DNA of 64,000 nt from Gnetum montanum (Eukaryota; Streptophyta; Gnetopsida; Gnetales; Gnetaceae): contig MNCI01014254.1 in assembly GCA_015680685.1 (NCBI GenBank), positions 75,366 through 139,365 on the forward strand. Direction: 5' to 3'. Below the pieces are notes generated by a model. That model saw only the letters and a program-made list of their open reading frames with translations, was not told the origin of the DNA and did not search any database. The position numbers and the translations under genes are program-made. Shown one piece after another: positions 10,736 through 21,723 of the stretch; the stretch's first letter is position 1, and each line of letters starts with the position of its first letter.

Positions 10736-10972
10736 AGGCATGCAGCTGGTTGTGCGACATCAATGCACTCCACCTAATCAGACTGTTGGAACACGTCTCC
10801 AAACACTAACGGTGTAATTATGGCATAGTAGGATTGTAGTTATTGCATACAGGTTTGCATCGCAATGGTCTTGTAGGTCCAATGGTCACAAACAACATGA
10901 GTGGCGCCAGCAAGACAACGAAAACCCGAGGCACGTAGCATTCAAACCACCCCATTCGCACACCCTTGGTCC

Positions 10973-10980
10973 TATAAATA
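10973..10980 (+). promoter_or_regulatory. LTR TATA box
   Basis: TATAAATA in the sequence CCTATAAATACCTTG. The equivalents are 27795-27802 in LTR B, CATAAATA at 43906-43913 in LTR C (mutated) and 48191-48198 in the solo LTR. Confidence 0.75.
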
Positions 10981-11713
10981 CCTTGAAAAACAACATGCAA
11001 AGGGGTCCAAAATTTTCAAAAGTTGGCAATTTCAAAAGAGTTCGCATCTTTTCTGAAGCAAACAGCTTCTAAGGGGTGGGAACTTTCGAATTCTAAAACA
11101 AAGACCTCTCCTCTCTCCAGCATTGTAACATCAAAGTCATCTATTTAACACTGTAAATAGTGAGTCTCTCTTAGCAGGCGTGGGGTCCTGTCTCCATTCT
11201 ACCAGCTTGGTAGAACCTAGCATTGTTTGTACCCAAGTCTGCGTCCAAGCACATAGCTCTTTTTGCTCGACATGCCTTGGTTACTCTCGGGATTTTTGCA
11301 CTCCGTCACGTTGTGCAACCGATTGTATCCACCCTAACTAAGCTAGTTTGTAGCTTCGGAGTGGTGCATGTTTCTAACTACACTTTACTTTATTTCTGGC
11401 TTGTTGTCTCATGTTGCATCATTTTCTATTTTATTCACCTTTAAGCATTACTTCGTATTACTATTGTATTTTTACAGTTTCTCTCCTGCTTCATTTTACT
11501 TCTAAGCATTATCTCGCATTCCACATTATTTATGTTGCAAAAAGCTATATTGATGCTGATGTAAGTCCCTGTCTGATCGACTAGACTGTTCGGGGCACCC
11601 CGTGTCCGCACACACCCAGTACGGCCCTCCCACAGATATGGGATCAAAACTGTTGTGCTTGCCGACCCTCCGGTGTTTTCCAGCCACTGATGTTTTCGGT
11701 CGCTATAGTTTTC

Positions 11714-11732
11714 TAGCGCTAGAAGAAGGGCC
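11714..11732 (+). other. Primer-binding site, internal copy 1
   Basis: TAGCGCTAGAAGAAGGGCC lies 6 nt after LTR A, a mutated form of the better preserved TGGCACTAGAAGGAGGGCC at 28533-28551 after LTR B. Confidence 0.75.
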
Positions 11733-11759
11733 TTTTGTTGCCTCTTCCACGTGTCAAGG

Positions 11760-12640
11760 TAGTTCTCTGAGCCTTCTACACCCTGATACACGTAAGCATA
11801 AATGTGACACCCTCCTACAGTTTTTTGTGCTTTGTGTGATGCAGACCGATTGCCTGGATGGCTCCTTGAGAGCCCTACAAAACATAAGGCATCTGATCGC
11901 TAGCTAACTAGCTTATTTCATGGTTGTCTTGCTTGCGTTCTATACCTCATCTCATGTGGTACAAATTGGTCGCTTCGACGGTCCCTCTGGGATCTTGCGA
12001 GATGCAAAGCCTACTTGATCACTAGTTAGTTCACCCGTCTTACGGTTGTCTTGCATGCATTCTGAACCCCACCTCATGTGGAACAGACCGATCGCTTCGA
12101 TGGTCCCTTGGGGATCCTGCAAGACTCAAAGCCTTCTAGATTAGCTTGCTCATCTTACAGTAGTCTCGTAAGCCTTCTACACCCTGATATGCATTAGCGT
12201 AGACTCAACACAATCTACGGTTGTCTATGTGTTGTACGGTGTAGATCGGTCACCTCAACAGCCCCTCTGGGACTATGTAGGACATAAAGCCTTCTGACGG
12301 CGAGTTAACTTTCCTTCACTTTTACATTAGTCTTGCATGTACTCTGCACCCTAGCTTGCACAAGCATAAACTTGATACCCTTCTGTGGTTTTTTGCATCT
12401 TGTGTGGTGCTGGTCAGTTGCCTCGATGGTCCCTCTGGGATCCTACGGGACATAAAGCCTTCTTGAATGCTTGACAATAGAACTTGCCTTACGATAGTCT
12501 TGCACGTGCTCTGTACCTCATCGCGCACTGGCATAAATGTGACACTTTTTGTGGTTTTTTACGCTTTGTGTGGTACAGATCGGTCACCTCGATGGTTCCT
12601 CTAGAATTTGGCAAGCTGTAAAACCACCTTTTGTTGCTTT
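11760..12640 (+). repeat. Degenerate leader tandem repeats, copy 1
   Basis: About six imperfect units of roughly 120-170 bp each carry a core like GGTCCCTCTGGGATCCTGC followed by GGACATAAAGCCTTCT, a TAGTCTTGCATG segment and a TGTGGTACAGATCGGTC segment. Cores are near 11852, 11980, 12101, 12259, 12429 and 12593. The array lies between the primer site and gag, where packaging and dimerisation signals normally lie. No reading frame spans it. Internal copy 2 has the same array. Confidence 0.75.
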
Positions 12641-12699
12641 TTTAGCCCTTTTGTTCTTTTTGCACTTCTTGCATTTTTTGCATATTCACTTGCTTGGCA

Positions 12700-15660
12700 A
12701 TGGCTTTGGCCACCATCACTGTTGACACCTTCAATGTGGAGGTGCCCTTCATGGTTCTAGGCACCACTCATGCCAAAAAATTGCTAAACCCTGCGATGGA
12801 AGCATGTCGATCTTTAAGAATCCAGAATAGGGGACCTAAGGGATTAGCCCAGCAACATGAGCGTTATAGTTTACTTTGCACGAAGGTGTAGGCTAATCTA
12901 CCCTTGGATTTACACCAACTCCAGGAAAAATGTAGCTTTGAGTTCATTGATTGCAACAGGAAGGAATTTGTTCCTACCCCTGGCGTTTCTTTGCTTTTAG
13001 CGCAAGCGTATCAAAGGCTACTGGACCAATTGATCTAGTTGGCTAGACTTAGGGAGCAACTCGACACCACGTCCAACCAGGACGACATCTTTCAAGATGG
13101 ACAGGAGGAGCTCAATTCCAAATTTGATGATGGGGGTCAAGTCAACCCCATTCTTGTCCCACCTACACAGTCCTTCTAGGCCAACCCACTGTCTGTCACC
13201 GCTCCCTTTGTCATCACGACTACCCTTTAGTAGCCTACGACCGCAACTGCAATGGGTAGCCATGCCACATACTTGGTGTATTATCACCCTTATTCCCTGG
13301 TTGCACTCATTGTAACTGTGCCACTACAAACTATTTATCAGCACATCCCTACGGTGCACAACATGCCTATCACAACTACCCTACAGCATGTCCATACTGT
13401 ACCTACTTCGCAACCGCACATAACTTCTATGCCAATTCCTACGTATGCATCTATTCCACCCACTGTGGTGGGCCTAGGCTCGTCCATGTGGTGGACCCCG
13501 TTCGCCTCTTCGTCTATTATACAACCATCGTAGATGTCTCACTACGTTCATCCTCAAACCTACCCAACCCCACAAAAGGTACATCCTAGCGCGGGGCCAT
13601 GGTCTGTCCCGCCAGTAACCCAAATGGTCTATCCAGTGACTCAACCCACTATTACCACTCCGACAATGCCACCCACTAGGTGGTGGATAATGCAAGCAGC
13701 ACCTTTAGTGGGGGTAACCCCAACGGCACCGTCGATGGGTCAACCCGCCATCACCACCATGCCACATATGGGAGTTACCTCTATAGTCCCTTAGCCGTCT
13801 ACAACGTCTCCAGGTTTGGACCAAGTGTTTCAGCTCATCTAGACCCTAACTGAGGAAATAAAATGCCTCAAAGCTGTTGGATCTGACACGGTGCAAGTTA
13901 TGGACTTTTATTAAGAAGACCTTGTCAACCCTACAATCCCTTCTTTGATATTACCACCCGGGATGTCTCTCCCACACTTCACAAAGTACGATGAGGAGGG
14001 AGATCCTAATACACATCTTATCACTTTTTGGTCAGAGTCTTTGCTATTGCAACAATGGCTGCATACGATCATTTGCGTCTTCACCATGTCCCTAGCTGAG
14101 AAAGCCCTCAATTGGTACCACGTGTTGCCACGTTCATCCATTTCAACTTTGGAAGAACTCTTGACCCAGTTTGTGACATGCTTCAAAAAAAACTTGAAGC
14201 CAGAAACCATGCTGGATTATTTGATGAGCGTGAAACAAAACCCGCTAGAACTAGTCCAAAAAATCATTCAATGTTGGAGCGCGACCCTTAAGGAAATCCG
14301 TGAGCCCATTGCGGAGGCTCACTTGTTAGCCATCTTTAAGGGTGCAGTGAACAAGTTCATCAAGTCCAAACTATATTATCTTACTCCACACTCACTTAGC
14401 CAAGCTTTCACTTAGACTAAAAGCATACAAGACATGGCCGAGGCAACCAAAGACCCAGCCTACACTACTTATAAGAACAAATTTACAAAAAATGAAAAGG
14501 GTAAGGCCCCAACAACCACAGTGGCCACTGTGGCAACCAAGGCTAAGCCCAAACCCAATAATAGCAAAAGAAAGAATAATAAAAAATCGGCCATACCTGC
14601 AGCTAACTCTGGGCCTAAAATGGGCCAAGCACCATAACCCGCTGCACTTGCGCCCAGGACATCTGCATACACTAAGCCCAACTTTGAAAGCAAAGATCAT
14701 TCAAAATACACCCCACTGCCTCTCAAACCTTCAAAACTTCTGAAGCAACTATTGGCAGTGGGATACATCAAACACAAGCAGATGTAGAAGGAAGCAAACA
14801 TGAGACATCAATGCTACTGTGAGCTCCTTAGGAATCCCACTTTTGCCCTACCCAATGAGCCTCTAGTTCCTAGGGGTTTCAGGATAGATAGGTTTTGTGA
14901 CTACCACTAACTATGTGGTCACACCACAGATTATTGTCTATCATTGTAGGATGACATCCAAAGATTAATCGACCTAGGAAAGCTAGTGCTGGATGAAAGT
15001 AGCCCAGTACACGCTGAAAATAAATCTATGTATGTCTACATAGATCCCCTTAATGCCAATAATTTCGGTTACGTAATCAACACCATCGGTATTGACAATG
15101 ATCCTAGGCCACCCTTCCAGCCATTTGTAATTTGTGTGCCTGAGCGTAGTGCACCAATACCACCAATGGTTGGTCTAAGCTCATAGCCATCCTTCATCCT
15201 GAAAGTCCCACCATGGGCATATACCTCTGCACCACCTATAGGCAATGTCACACAACCCCATTAGTTAACACCTCTAGCTCCATTCATCATCAAGGGACCA
15301 ACATCTTCGACAACCTCCATCTTGTGCAACAACATTAAATAGCCTCCTCACCCCACAAGGCGAGAAGCCCACTTAGTGGGCGAGACGTCGAAGGGAAGTA
15401 CTATCAAAGGTATCTCCACACCTATGGCTTCACCCCTTGTATTTACACCTTCGTCACCAAAGATAAAGGTTGACATGATTACACAACCTACATTACGTTG
15501 CCAACAAGGATCTGAACCTAGGTCTGGGGTTGTCTCTCCTCGAGATATTCATCTTCTAGGATGAATTGAAGAGGAGGAAAGTGTCAAAAAGGTAGGCGGC
15601 CAAGAATTATTGGATGCCCTCACCTAGGTCGGGCAAGCCCTAAAGTAGAAAAATGCTACA
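12700..15660 (+). pseudogene. Tat-type gag, copy 1
   Basis: A single frame starting at ATG 12700 (AAATGGCT context in the sister copy) can be followed for about 3 kb, broken almost only by point stops. In order: an N-terminal domain (TITVDTFNVEVPF), a Pro/Thr/His-rich tract at about 13250-13800, the capsid core at 13945-14415 with SLAEKALNWYHVLP and LEELLTQFVTCF, a Lys/Asn-rich basic stretch at 14500-14600, and a Cys/His motif CDYH..CGHTTDYC near 14895-14940 like the Tat zinc-knuckle variant. Stops at 13036, 13531, 13792 and 14413 are TAG; the second copy keeps CAG at several of these. The frame runs on into protease. Confidence 0.85.
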
Positions 15661-16486
15661 TTGAGCTTGTTCAACCTAGTCATGACATTTGTACCTCACC
15701 AAGAGGCTCTAGTCCGCATGTTAACGACGATTCCGATCGATGGGAACATGCCAGCAGAAGAGGGATCGATCCACTTGGTAATGCTTCTCTCTGTACCTGC
15801 GAAGTCTGCAACACCTCAATTAATTTTTAGTAACAACGCCATTAGGGAAGATCCTGAAGGGGGTCAAGTAACTATGGTGACTCTCTTTATCATAATTCAG
15901 GTCAGCCAACACCAGATCCGAAGGGTACACATTGATGATGGGGCAGCCACGAATGTCATTCACTTTCCTATTGTGGATAAGTTGGGGTTGGTCGACCAAA
16001 TCAAACCAACAACAACATTGTGTCTAAGGTTCTTCAACGGGGCATGCGTCCTGGTGAAAGGCACGGTTCACGTAAACTTCATAGAAGGGGACCAATTCCC
16101 CATAGATGCAACATTCATCATAGTCGAAGAAATGCCCAGGTTTAACATGATCTTGGAGAGATCATCGTTAGCACAACTCAGGGCTATCTCCTCAGCTATA
16201 CACTAGGAAATCCAGTTACCATAGGTAGGTAGAGAGGTGGTAATCCGTGGTGACGAAGTGGCAATGCAAGCAATCAATAATGTAGGCATGGAACATGGTT
16301 CAGAAGTTACAACCTCCAAAGATGAAATTACTGTTCATGCATGCATTAATCATGCAATGGAAGGATTGGTCCAGTGAACCAACCCTCAAATCGAAAACGG
16401 TTGAGTTTCCCTTCCAAGAAAAGGATAATGATATGAATGGAGGCCCTGGTGAAGCACCTCAACCTTATGTTCTGATCAACCCATGA
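15661..16486 (+). pseudogene. Tat-type protease, copy 1
   Basis: The aspartic protease core lies at about 15890-16200: VHIDDGAATNVI (active-site loop, D-D-G where D-S/T-G or D-G-G is usual) and later FNMILERSSLAQL (the flap-distal I-L-G-R motif with G changed to E). It is preceded by an EDPEGGQV linker, as in plant gypsy elements. A stop follows SAIH at 16204 and a further open stretch runs to 16486, ending at PYVLINP. RT does not follow; the long spacer begins here. Confidence 0.8.
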
Positions 16487-16589
16487 TGAGTCAAGAAGTA
16501 GCTGCGCATAGCATAGCAGCCCTACGGCTTCCCGCCCGATCGCTATCCTTGTACATTCACTATTTCCTTGCCTTGTTAGTATGCCGACC

Positions 16590-16770
16590 GTTTGGCATGC
16601 TATGCTATGACCCAGAATGGCCTAAAACTAGCATCGCTACCTTATTACTTTGTTAATGAACTAAAATCAGCATTATCGCATGTCGCTTTAATTTGTCACA
16701 CAACTTCCCAAAATGGCCCAAAGTTAGCAATGGCTAGAGATGGCCTAAAACTAGCATATGAAAGCATGAA
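16590..16770 (+). repeat. Short repeats ending CTAAAACTAGCA at the spacer's left edge
   Basis: ATGGCCTAAAACTAGCATC (about 16618), ATGGCCCAAAGTTAGCA (16714) and GATGGCCTAAAACTAGCATA (16739) are variants of one motif. They resemble the TAAACTAGC motifs at the spacer's right edge and in the 3' region, so they may be the remains of one dispersed repeat family. Confidence 0.5.
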
Positions 16771-16905
16771 AATTTACATAATACACAAGTTAACACAAAA
16801 TCGATTTCCTTGCTAAAGTTTTTCATTTCATACAAAATTTTCTCCTATTGGCAATGTTGCAAAATTTTCAAAAAAAAAAAACAAAAAAAAAGAGAGCCCA
16901 TGCTA

Positions 16906-19900
16906 TCATGAGTTGTCTCTAGTTGAAACACCTTCACCGTTTGCCTCTGCTTCATCTACTTGTGCATCACCCGCTCCTGCATTGCCTTCTACCAATCTTG
17001 CATTCCGTCTCCCCGCAGGTCTCGCATCCTCATCTAGAGCCTACACTGCAAGAATGAAGTAGTTATCTAGGGAAAAAAATGCAAAAAAATGCAAGCTACA
17101 ACATAACATGAAAGTGAATAACCTAAGAGGAGTCTGCATCGATCTCAAGGGGAATCTAGTCTAGACCAAGCCTGAGGCAATGCCAAATCTCCTCTATCAA
17201 AATATCCATCCAACACCTCTCACTGGGTTCAACATTTGCTGCAATAGCCTTCTACCTTTCCACGGTCGTCCATGTTAGAGGTTCTAGGGAAAGCGAAGCG
17301 GTTGCGGTCTCTCTTGTAGGAAGGTTCACCCTCAAGTCAAGAGATTCCGTGACCTTCACCTATTCTTTAAACTTAGAATAGGCCTCAGAAGCACTGATGG
17401 CCTTCACGAACACTTCATACGTGAATGCCTCCATGGTAGCATCTCTGTACAGTTTTTAGTGGGTCCCATTCTCTAGCTTGTACACATGTTTATGGTCTCT
17501 CTAGATTTTCCCCCATTCGAAGACCTTAGCGCTAATTTATTTCATATCTTAGCACTTCTGGGCTAGCAAGTCCATTTGCATTTGCTGTTTGACTATCTCT
17601 TGGGTGGATTCAATGTTCTAATGAATGAAAGTCCAAAACCTAGCATAGTCATCTACAGCCCTCTTCCAATCGACTGGGTCAGTGTTGCGGTTTATAAGAA
17701 AAGCGTTCCTTGACCTAAGATTCTCCACCTCGGTAGCCAGGTCGACCTCTCTCTGCTCAGCCCTTTGGACCCATTTCCATAGGTTCTCATTGGTGCACCT
17801 ACATTCCCACAAAGAGTGTGCCAAGTGCAAGACATACTTATAAGCCTTGTCAAATGTGCAACGAGACACCTCGATCATGTCAGGCGAGAGTGTGGGCACC
17901 GTGCCAACCTTCATAGGTCATGCCAGGTTCCACTTGAGCTGAGAGGCTGTTTAAGGTACGAAGTGTAGTAATCATGTTAGCAGAGCATAATCAACAAACT
18001 TGAAAGCCTCAGTGTAGCAATATAAGGGTAGTTAACGCTGATACTTACCTACACAAGGATCCACTTACTGAAGGCGTTTGATCATGTCATCAACAAGCCC
18101 CTACATGAACATAAACTTGTCAGGGACGTCGGCCCATGATTCTGTATGAAGTGGAGGAGGTCCCGTGGTGTCAACAGTAGCACTTGTTACATGATTAAGC
18201 ATGTCAGCAAGGGACAAAGTGGACTACGATAAGGCACATGCAGAACCCAACTCACCAACGTCCGACTACGGTCATTCTTCTTGCCAAGATGAGACGACCA
18301 TGGTAGCCATGGTAGAGGGCCTTGCCAAATCCATGCAAGTCCCTTCCTCATGCGTTGGTGCCTTTTCTTTCAGGAGACCAGTGTATTTTTTATTTTGGGA
18401 GGGAACCTCTTCATTTGTAGGAAGAGGCTCCCTAATGACAAGATCCCCTACCCTGGATAAAGGAGCTCCATTATTCCTAACCAGGGCCCTTTCCTCCAAA
18501 ACTGGGACCTCCGCATCTTTATTCATCACCCCCGTCCTAAGGGTCGACACTTCCTCATCACCTTCTTCTTCATCTTCTTCTTCCTCTGCTAAGCAAAAAA
18601 GGCATGTTTGCATCGATTCAAAACAAGTTGGTTCAAAACATGTGTTATGCTATGCCACACCGCCTAGCATAGCATAGCATAGAAAACTATAATGAAATAA
18701 GCATTATACAAAAAACACTTACCAATTGGGGGTTGTGTCCACCGTAGCTTGAGCTGCAGTATTCATCCCTCCTCTTCACGAGAGCTTTCCCTAGCTAGGG
18801 GAGGTCTCTTCCTTCACAGCTCCGCGGGCATAGTCTCAGCTATGAGACGTTCACCCTGTATCACGCTACTAGCTATAACAAGAGGCATCTCTCCTACACT
18901 GTCCTAGCCGCAAGTGCTACGAACTACGAGACCTTTAGTCGTTACAGACAACAACTCACCAACCATTTCTGGAGGATCATGGACCTGCATAGTTTGGAGG
19001 ACCTGCCAAATCCATGGCTTGGGAATCTAGTCATGATCTAGCATGGAGTAGACTACATCCTCTTGGACCACCAGGAACTTTGTGAAGCACTTTAAAAAGC
19101 CTATGTAGAAGGCATAGTGTATGTTAGAGCAGGACTCCGTTTGCTCACAGAGTCCAAGAATCTCGGCCTGCAAACCACTACATAGGAATTCAACCCAGTT
19201 GTAATGGGCCCCCTCCTCCATGACTTCCTGCATTACCTAGGTCTGCTCAAGCCCTAGGACCTTTCGTTGGGTGAGTAGTTGAGGGAATGGATGGGCATGA
19301 TAGACTGGGTATATCCCCATGGTAGGGCTATCCTTAAGCTTTTCCATGGGAAACCCTTTTCACTCCTTGGATAGCCTTAGCGACTCCTCGATATGCTCCT
19401 TCTGTAGGGTCAACTCCTGTTTGCCCTTCGATGCTATAGGGGCACCATTAGCAGGAACGTCAAACAAATCTGCAAACAGCTGGTCGTCAATGTTGATGAC
19501 CACCCACAGGCCCCACACGTACATATGAAAACGACCCATCTTCCCAGATAAGGAGTTGACCAAGGAAAGCATCTTGATAGTAGAAACACTTGGATTCGAA
19601 GGCATGAACAAATCCATAAGTCTCGTCTTTCAAATTTTCTCAAGAAAAGAGTTTGGGGCCCCTCATTCTAACTAGCTCTGGCTCATCACTACTTCACCAT
19701 ATTTGAAGTAGTTGTTTGCTCCCTGCCTCTTGGCGGTTACCACCATCACCTCACGAGGCTTCTTCACCCCTACAACAATTTCCATGAAACACACTTAGCC
19801 TAACAATGTAGAGAATGCAAAGATTATGAAAACACTTGAGCATGTGGTACCTACCTTTTGACCCACTAGGTCTATATAGTAATGGGAATAGTGGGAGTTC

Positions 19901-21304
19901 AACCACTAGAAAGGCTTCAAGTGTGACCTATTTGAAAGGTTCTCTCCATTCCTTGTCCAGCCAGCCCTTCATCTGAAATTGATTGTAGAAAGTGACGAGT
20001 GTGCATGGGTAAGTATGGTATTCTCCCTCGCACTGACCAATCACACATGCCCGCAAGCTCTTGGTAGAAGCAAACTCCCGTAGGGCTAGCTGTGTCGTAG
20101 CCAACAGACTCGGTTGATTGTGAACCCTGTCATCATCAATGTAGGACCTGGTGAAAAACACACACTATTAGCATTCGGGCAGGTATAGCCAGTGTCACAT
20201 AACGAAGCAAAGAAAAGATGCAAAACTCACTTGCTAGCAAAATAGACAGTATCCTGTGGGTTCTGAAAGTGCATCACCATGTGACGTGCGAGGTACAATG
20301 TGTTGTATGGGTGATAGCACTGGTATTCTAGCATGTCTGAGATCCAGGCTAAATGACTCAACCTTGTTGAGTGTTGGTTGGACCCTCCCTCCCTGCCTGC
20401 TTGTGGTTGCCTCGTCGAAAAGGTATCTCAAGATGCCCTAATTGGCCCCTGGCAGCATGGCCTCTATTATGTCGGATGCCTACATCTTGTCTAAGGAAGA
20501 CCAAATAATCACACTAAAATGGTTGAGAAGGAATTGCAAGAAGTCTTGTGCCCCTACCCTAAACCAAACCGCTCGATCTCCCACATGTATCGAGGGAGGA
20601 GGAGCATTGGCCATAGGTCTGCTCACATGGCACAGGACCTCTCCAAGGTCCAAAATGATCAGCCTAGAACTTGGCCCTACCCTACACAATGCAATCAACA
20701 AATGTTGGCTTCACACTTGAACGCAATACACACACAACATAGCAGTGCCTAGCAGTCCATAAATATAGCATAGCATAACCCTCTATGCATACATAGCATA
20801 GCAAAGGTGTGAGAGCCTAGCATAGAGAAAACATGCAAATAGCTCAGCGTAGTAGTAAAATAATTGGCAACATGCCCAAACAAAACACGCATCATGATGT
20901 TGCATCACACATGACCAAATCCTCCCAAGGGTTTTATGTTACGACATGCCAAGGTCAAAAAACTTAAACTACCCTAGCCCCGCAGGCATGACAGTCGTAG
21001 CGGTAGCAGTTCCAACGGCCTTACAACGAAACCTTTGCACATTGGCCACAACCAAAAAATAGGCCACGACGATGCAAAGGCTAAAACAACATGGCCATAG
21101 AAAACATAGATAGAAAAAAAATAGGATGCAAAGCCATAGCGGAAAACAACAAAAGGTGCAAAATGAAAAGAGTGAAGGAGACATGGAAACTTACTAGGTC
21201 AACAGTGTGCTCTCTTGCGCTAGAACGCGCACTTGTGGTGCGTGACTTAGGGACTTTTTTGCCTCCTCAACCTTCGCAAGCATCAAATGAGTCTTAGGAG
21301 CCAT
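16906..21304 (-). pseudogene. Antisense multi-exon gene-like unit in the protease-RT spacer, copy 1
   Basis: The minus strand of the spacer reads like a spliced gene. Exons: 21304-21195 (ATG, MAPKTHLMLAKVEEAKK; donor GTAAGT), 20681-20231 (phosphatase-like; donor GTGAGT), 20147-19855 (acceptor TTTTTCACCAG, donor GTAGGT), 19769-18723 (acceptor TTGTTGTAG, donor GTAAGT), 18588-18049 (acceptor TTTTTTGCTTAG, acidic EEEEDEEEGDEE, donor GTAAGT), about 17938-17123 (coiled-coil-like, EVENLRSRNAFL) and 17045-16906 (acceptor TTCTTGCAG, Gly/Ala/Glu-rich, TGA stop). The phase at exon 2/3 is coherent. A TATA box lies 152 bp upstream. Several stops and frameshifts break the frames. I do not recognise the whole protein. 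It may be a captured host gene or a family-specific accessory gene; the same unit exists in copy 2. Confidence 0.65.
20231..20681 (-). pseudogene. FCP1/NIF-like HAD phosphatase fragment (exon 2 of the antisense unit)
   Basis: The exon begins RLIILDLGEVLCH and continues through AVWFRVGAQDFLQFLLNHFSVIIWSS. In plant FCP1/SCP-like HAD proteins the pattern is LLVLDLNGLL...RPG..EFL.FC...F.V.VWSS, so motif I (first Asp kept, second Asp position Gly) and motif II (Ser of WSS) are both visible. A TAG follows SSLDKM, a second TAG lies 14 codons later, and a frameshift is needed to follow the exon to its donor (ending TVYFAS). Copy 2 repeats the first part with LDLGGVL and VWYREGARDFL. HAD assignment rests on these motifs alone; activity is doubtful without the second Asp. 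Confidence 0.5.
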
Positions 21305-21455
21305 GGCCCTCCTTGCAGATTTATGATCTTTTCTGTAGAAAATCATCTTTCTAGTCAAGAAACACAACTGCTTCACGCTCTGAAATCACCATATGCTTCG
21401 ATGAGGGTTTTGTGCTCTTACGGTGGAAACAACAAAATTACCTGAGTTTAACCCC

Positions 21456-21463
21456 TATTTATA
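21456..21463 (-). promoter_or_regulatory. TATA box of the antisense unit, copy 1
   Basis: TATAAATA on the minus strand (GGCTATAAATAGGGG context), 152 bp before the antisense ATG at 21304. The same box is conserved at 38088-38095 in copy 2, also about 150 bp from its ATG, despite substantial divergence around it. Confidence 0.55.
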
Positions 21464-21707
21464 GCCACAAGGGCAAGATGGGGAAGCTTACCTCTTTGTC
21501 TCTTTGATTAATGTAGAGTGCACTATGCAGCATAGCATGCTTGCCACGACATCATAACACTATTAGCATTTAAGCCTTGACATGCTTCAAGCCAACTACT
21601 CGCCTACCCGAAGACAAAGAAAAAATATAATAATATTTATTTTTAATTAAGGGTCCAAAAATACCTTAAACTAATGAGCCTAGCATAGTTGCGCTCCTCA
21701 GGGTCTA

Positions 21708-21723
21708 AAAAGACCCTAAAATA
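21708..21723 (+). other. Perfect small hairpin GGGTCT-AAAA-AGACCC
   Basis: A 6-bp perfect stem with a 4-base loop lies in the spacer's right part. It is conserved exactly in copy 2 (about 38333-38348). No U-tract follows, so it is not a bacterial-type terminator; its role is unknown. Confidence 0.5.

Larger units (their letters stand above)
10004..11707 (+). repeat. Tat-type LTR A (5' outer)
   Basis: It begins TGAAACACCCTAAAAAATG and ends at GCTATA (CACTACA in the sister LTRs). Compared by eye with LTR C over several hundred bases, roughly 10-15% of sites differ, so the insertion is old. U3 is crowded with TAGCATAGC/GCTATGCTA strings and the TATA box is at 10973-10980. Confidence 0.95.

Noticed and set aside
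11223-11444. Small open frame inside the LTRs as a gene
   Set aside because: It is not conserved as a frame in all LTR copies and overlaps the likely transcribed LTR sequence. It is a by-product of LTR composition.
13250-13800. Long open frames rich in Pro, Thr and His as a separate cell-wall-type gene
   Set aside because: They lie in the same frame as gag before the capsid and recur at the same place in copy 2, so they are part of gag.
19360-19617. Possible match of the fourth antisense exon to plant transposon-associated or mobile-domain proteins
   Set aside because: The pattern (LWVVINIDDQLFADLFDVP) is only loosely reminiscent. Without a profile search I cannot name a family, so it is described only as part of the antisense unit.
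21708-21723. Hairpin as a transcription terminator
   Set aside because: No U-tract follows and plant genes do not use such terminators.
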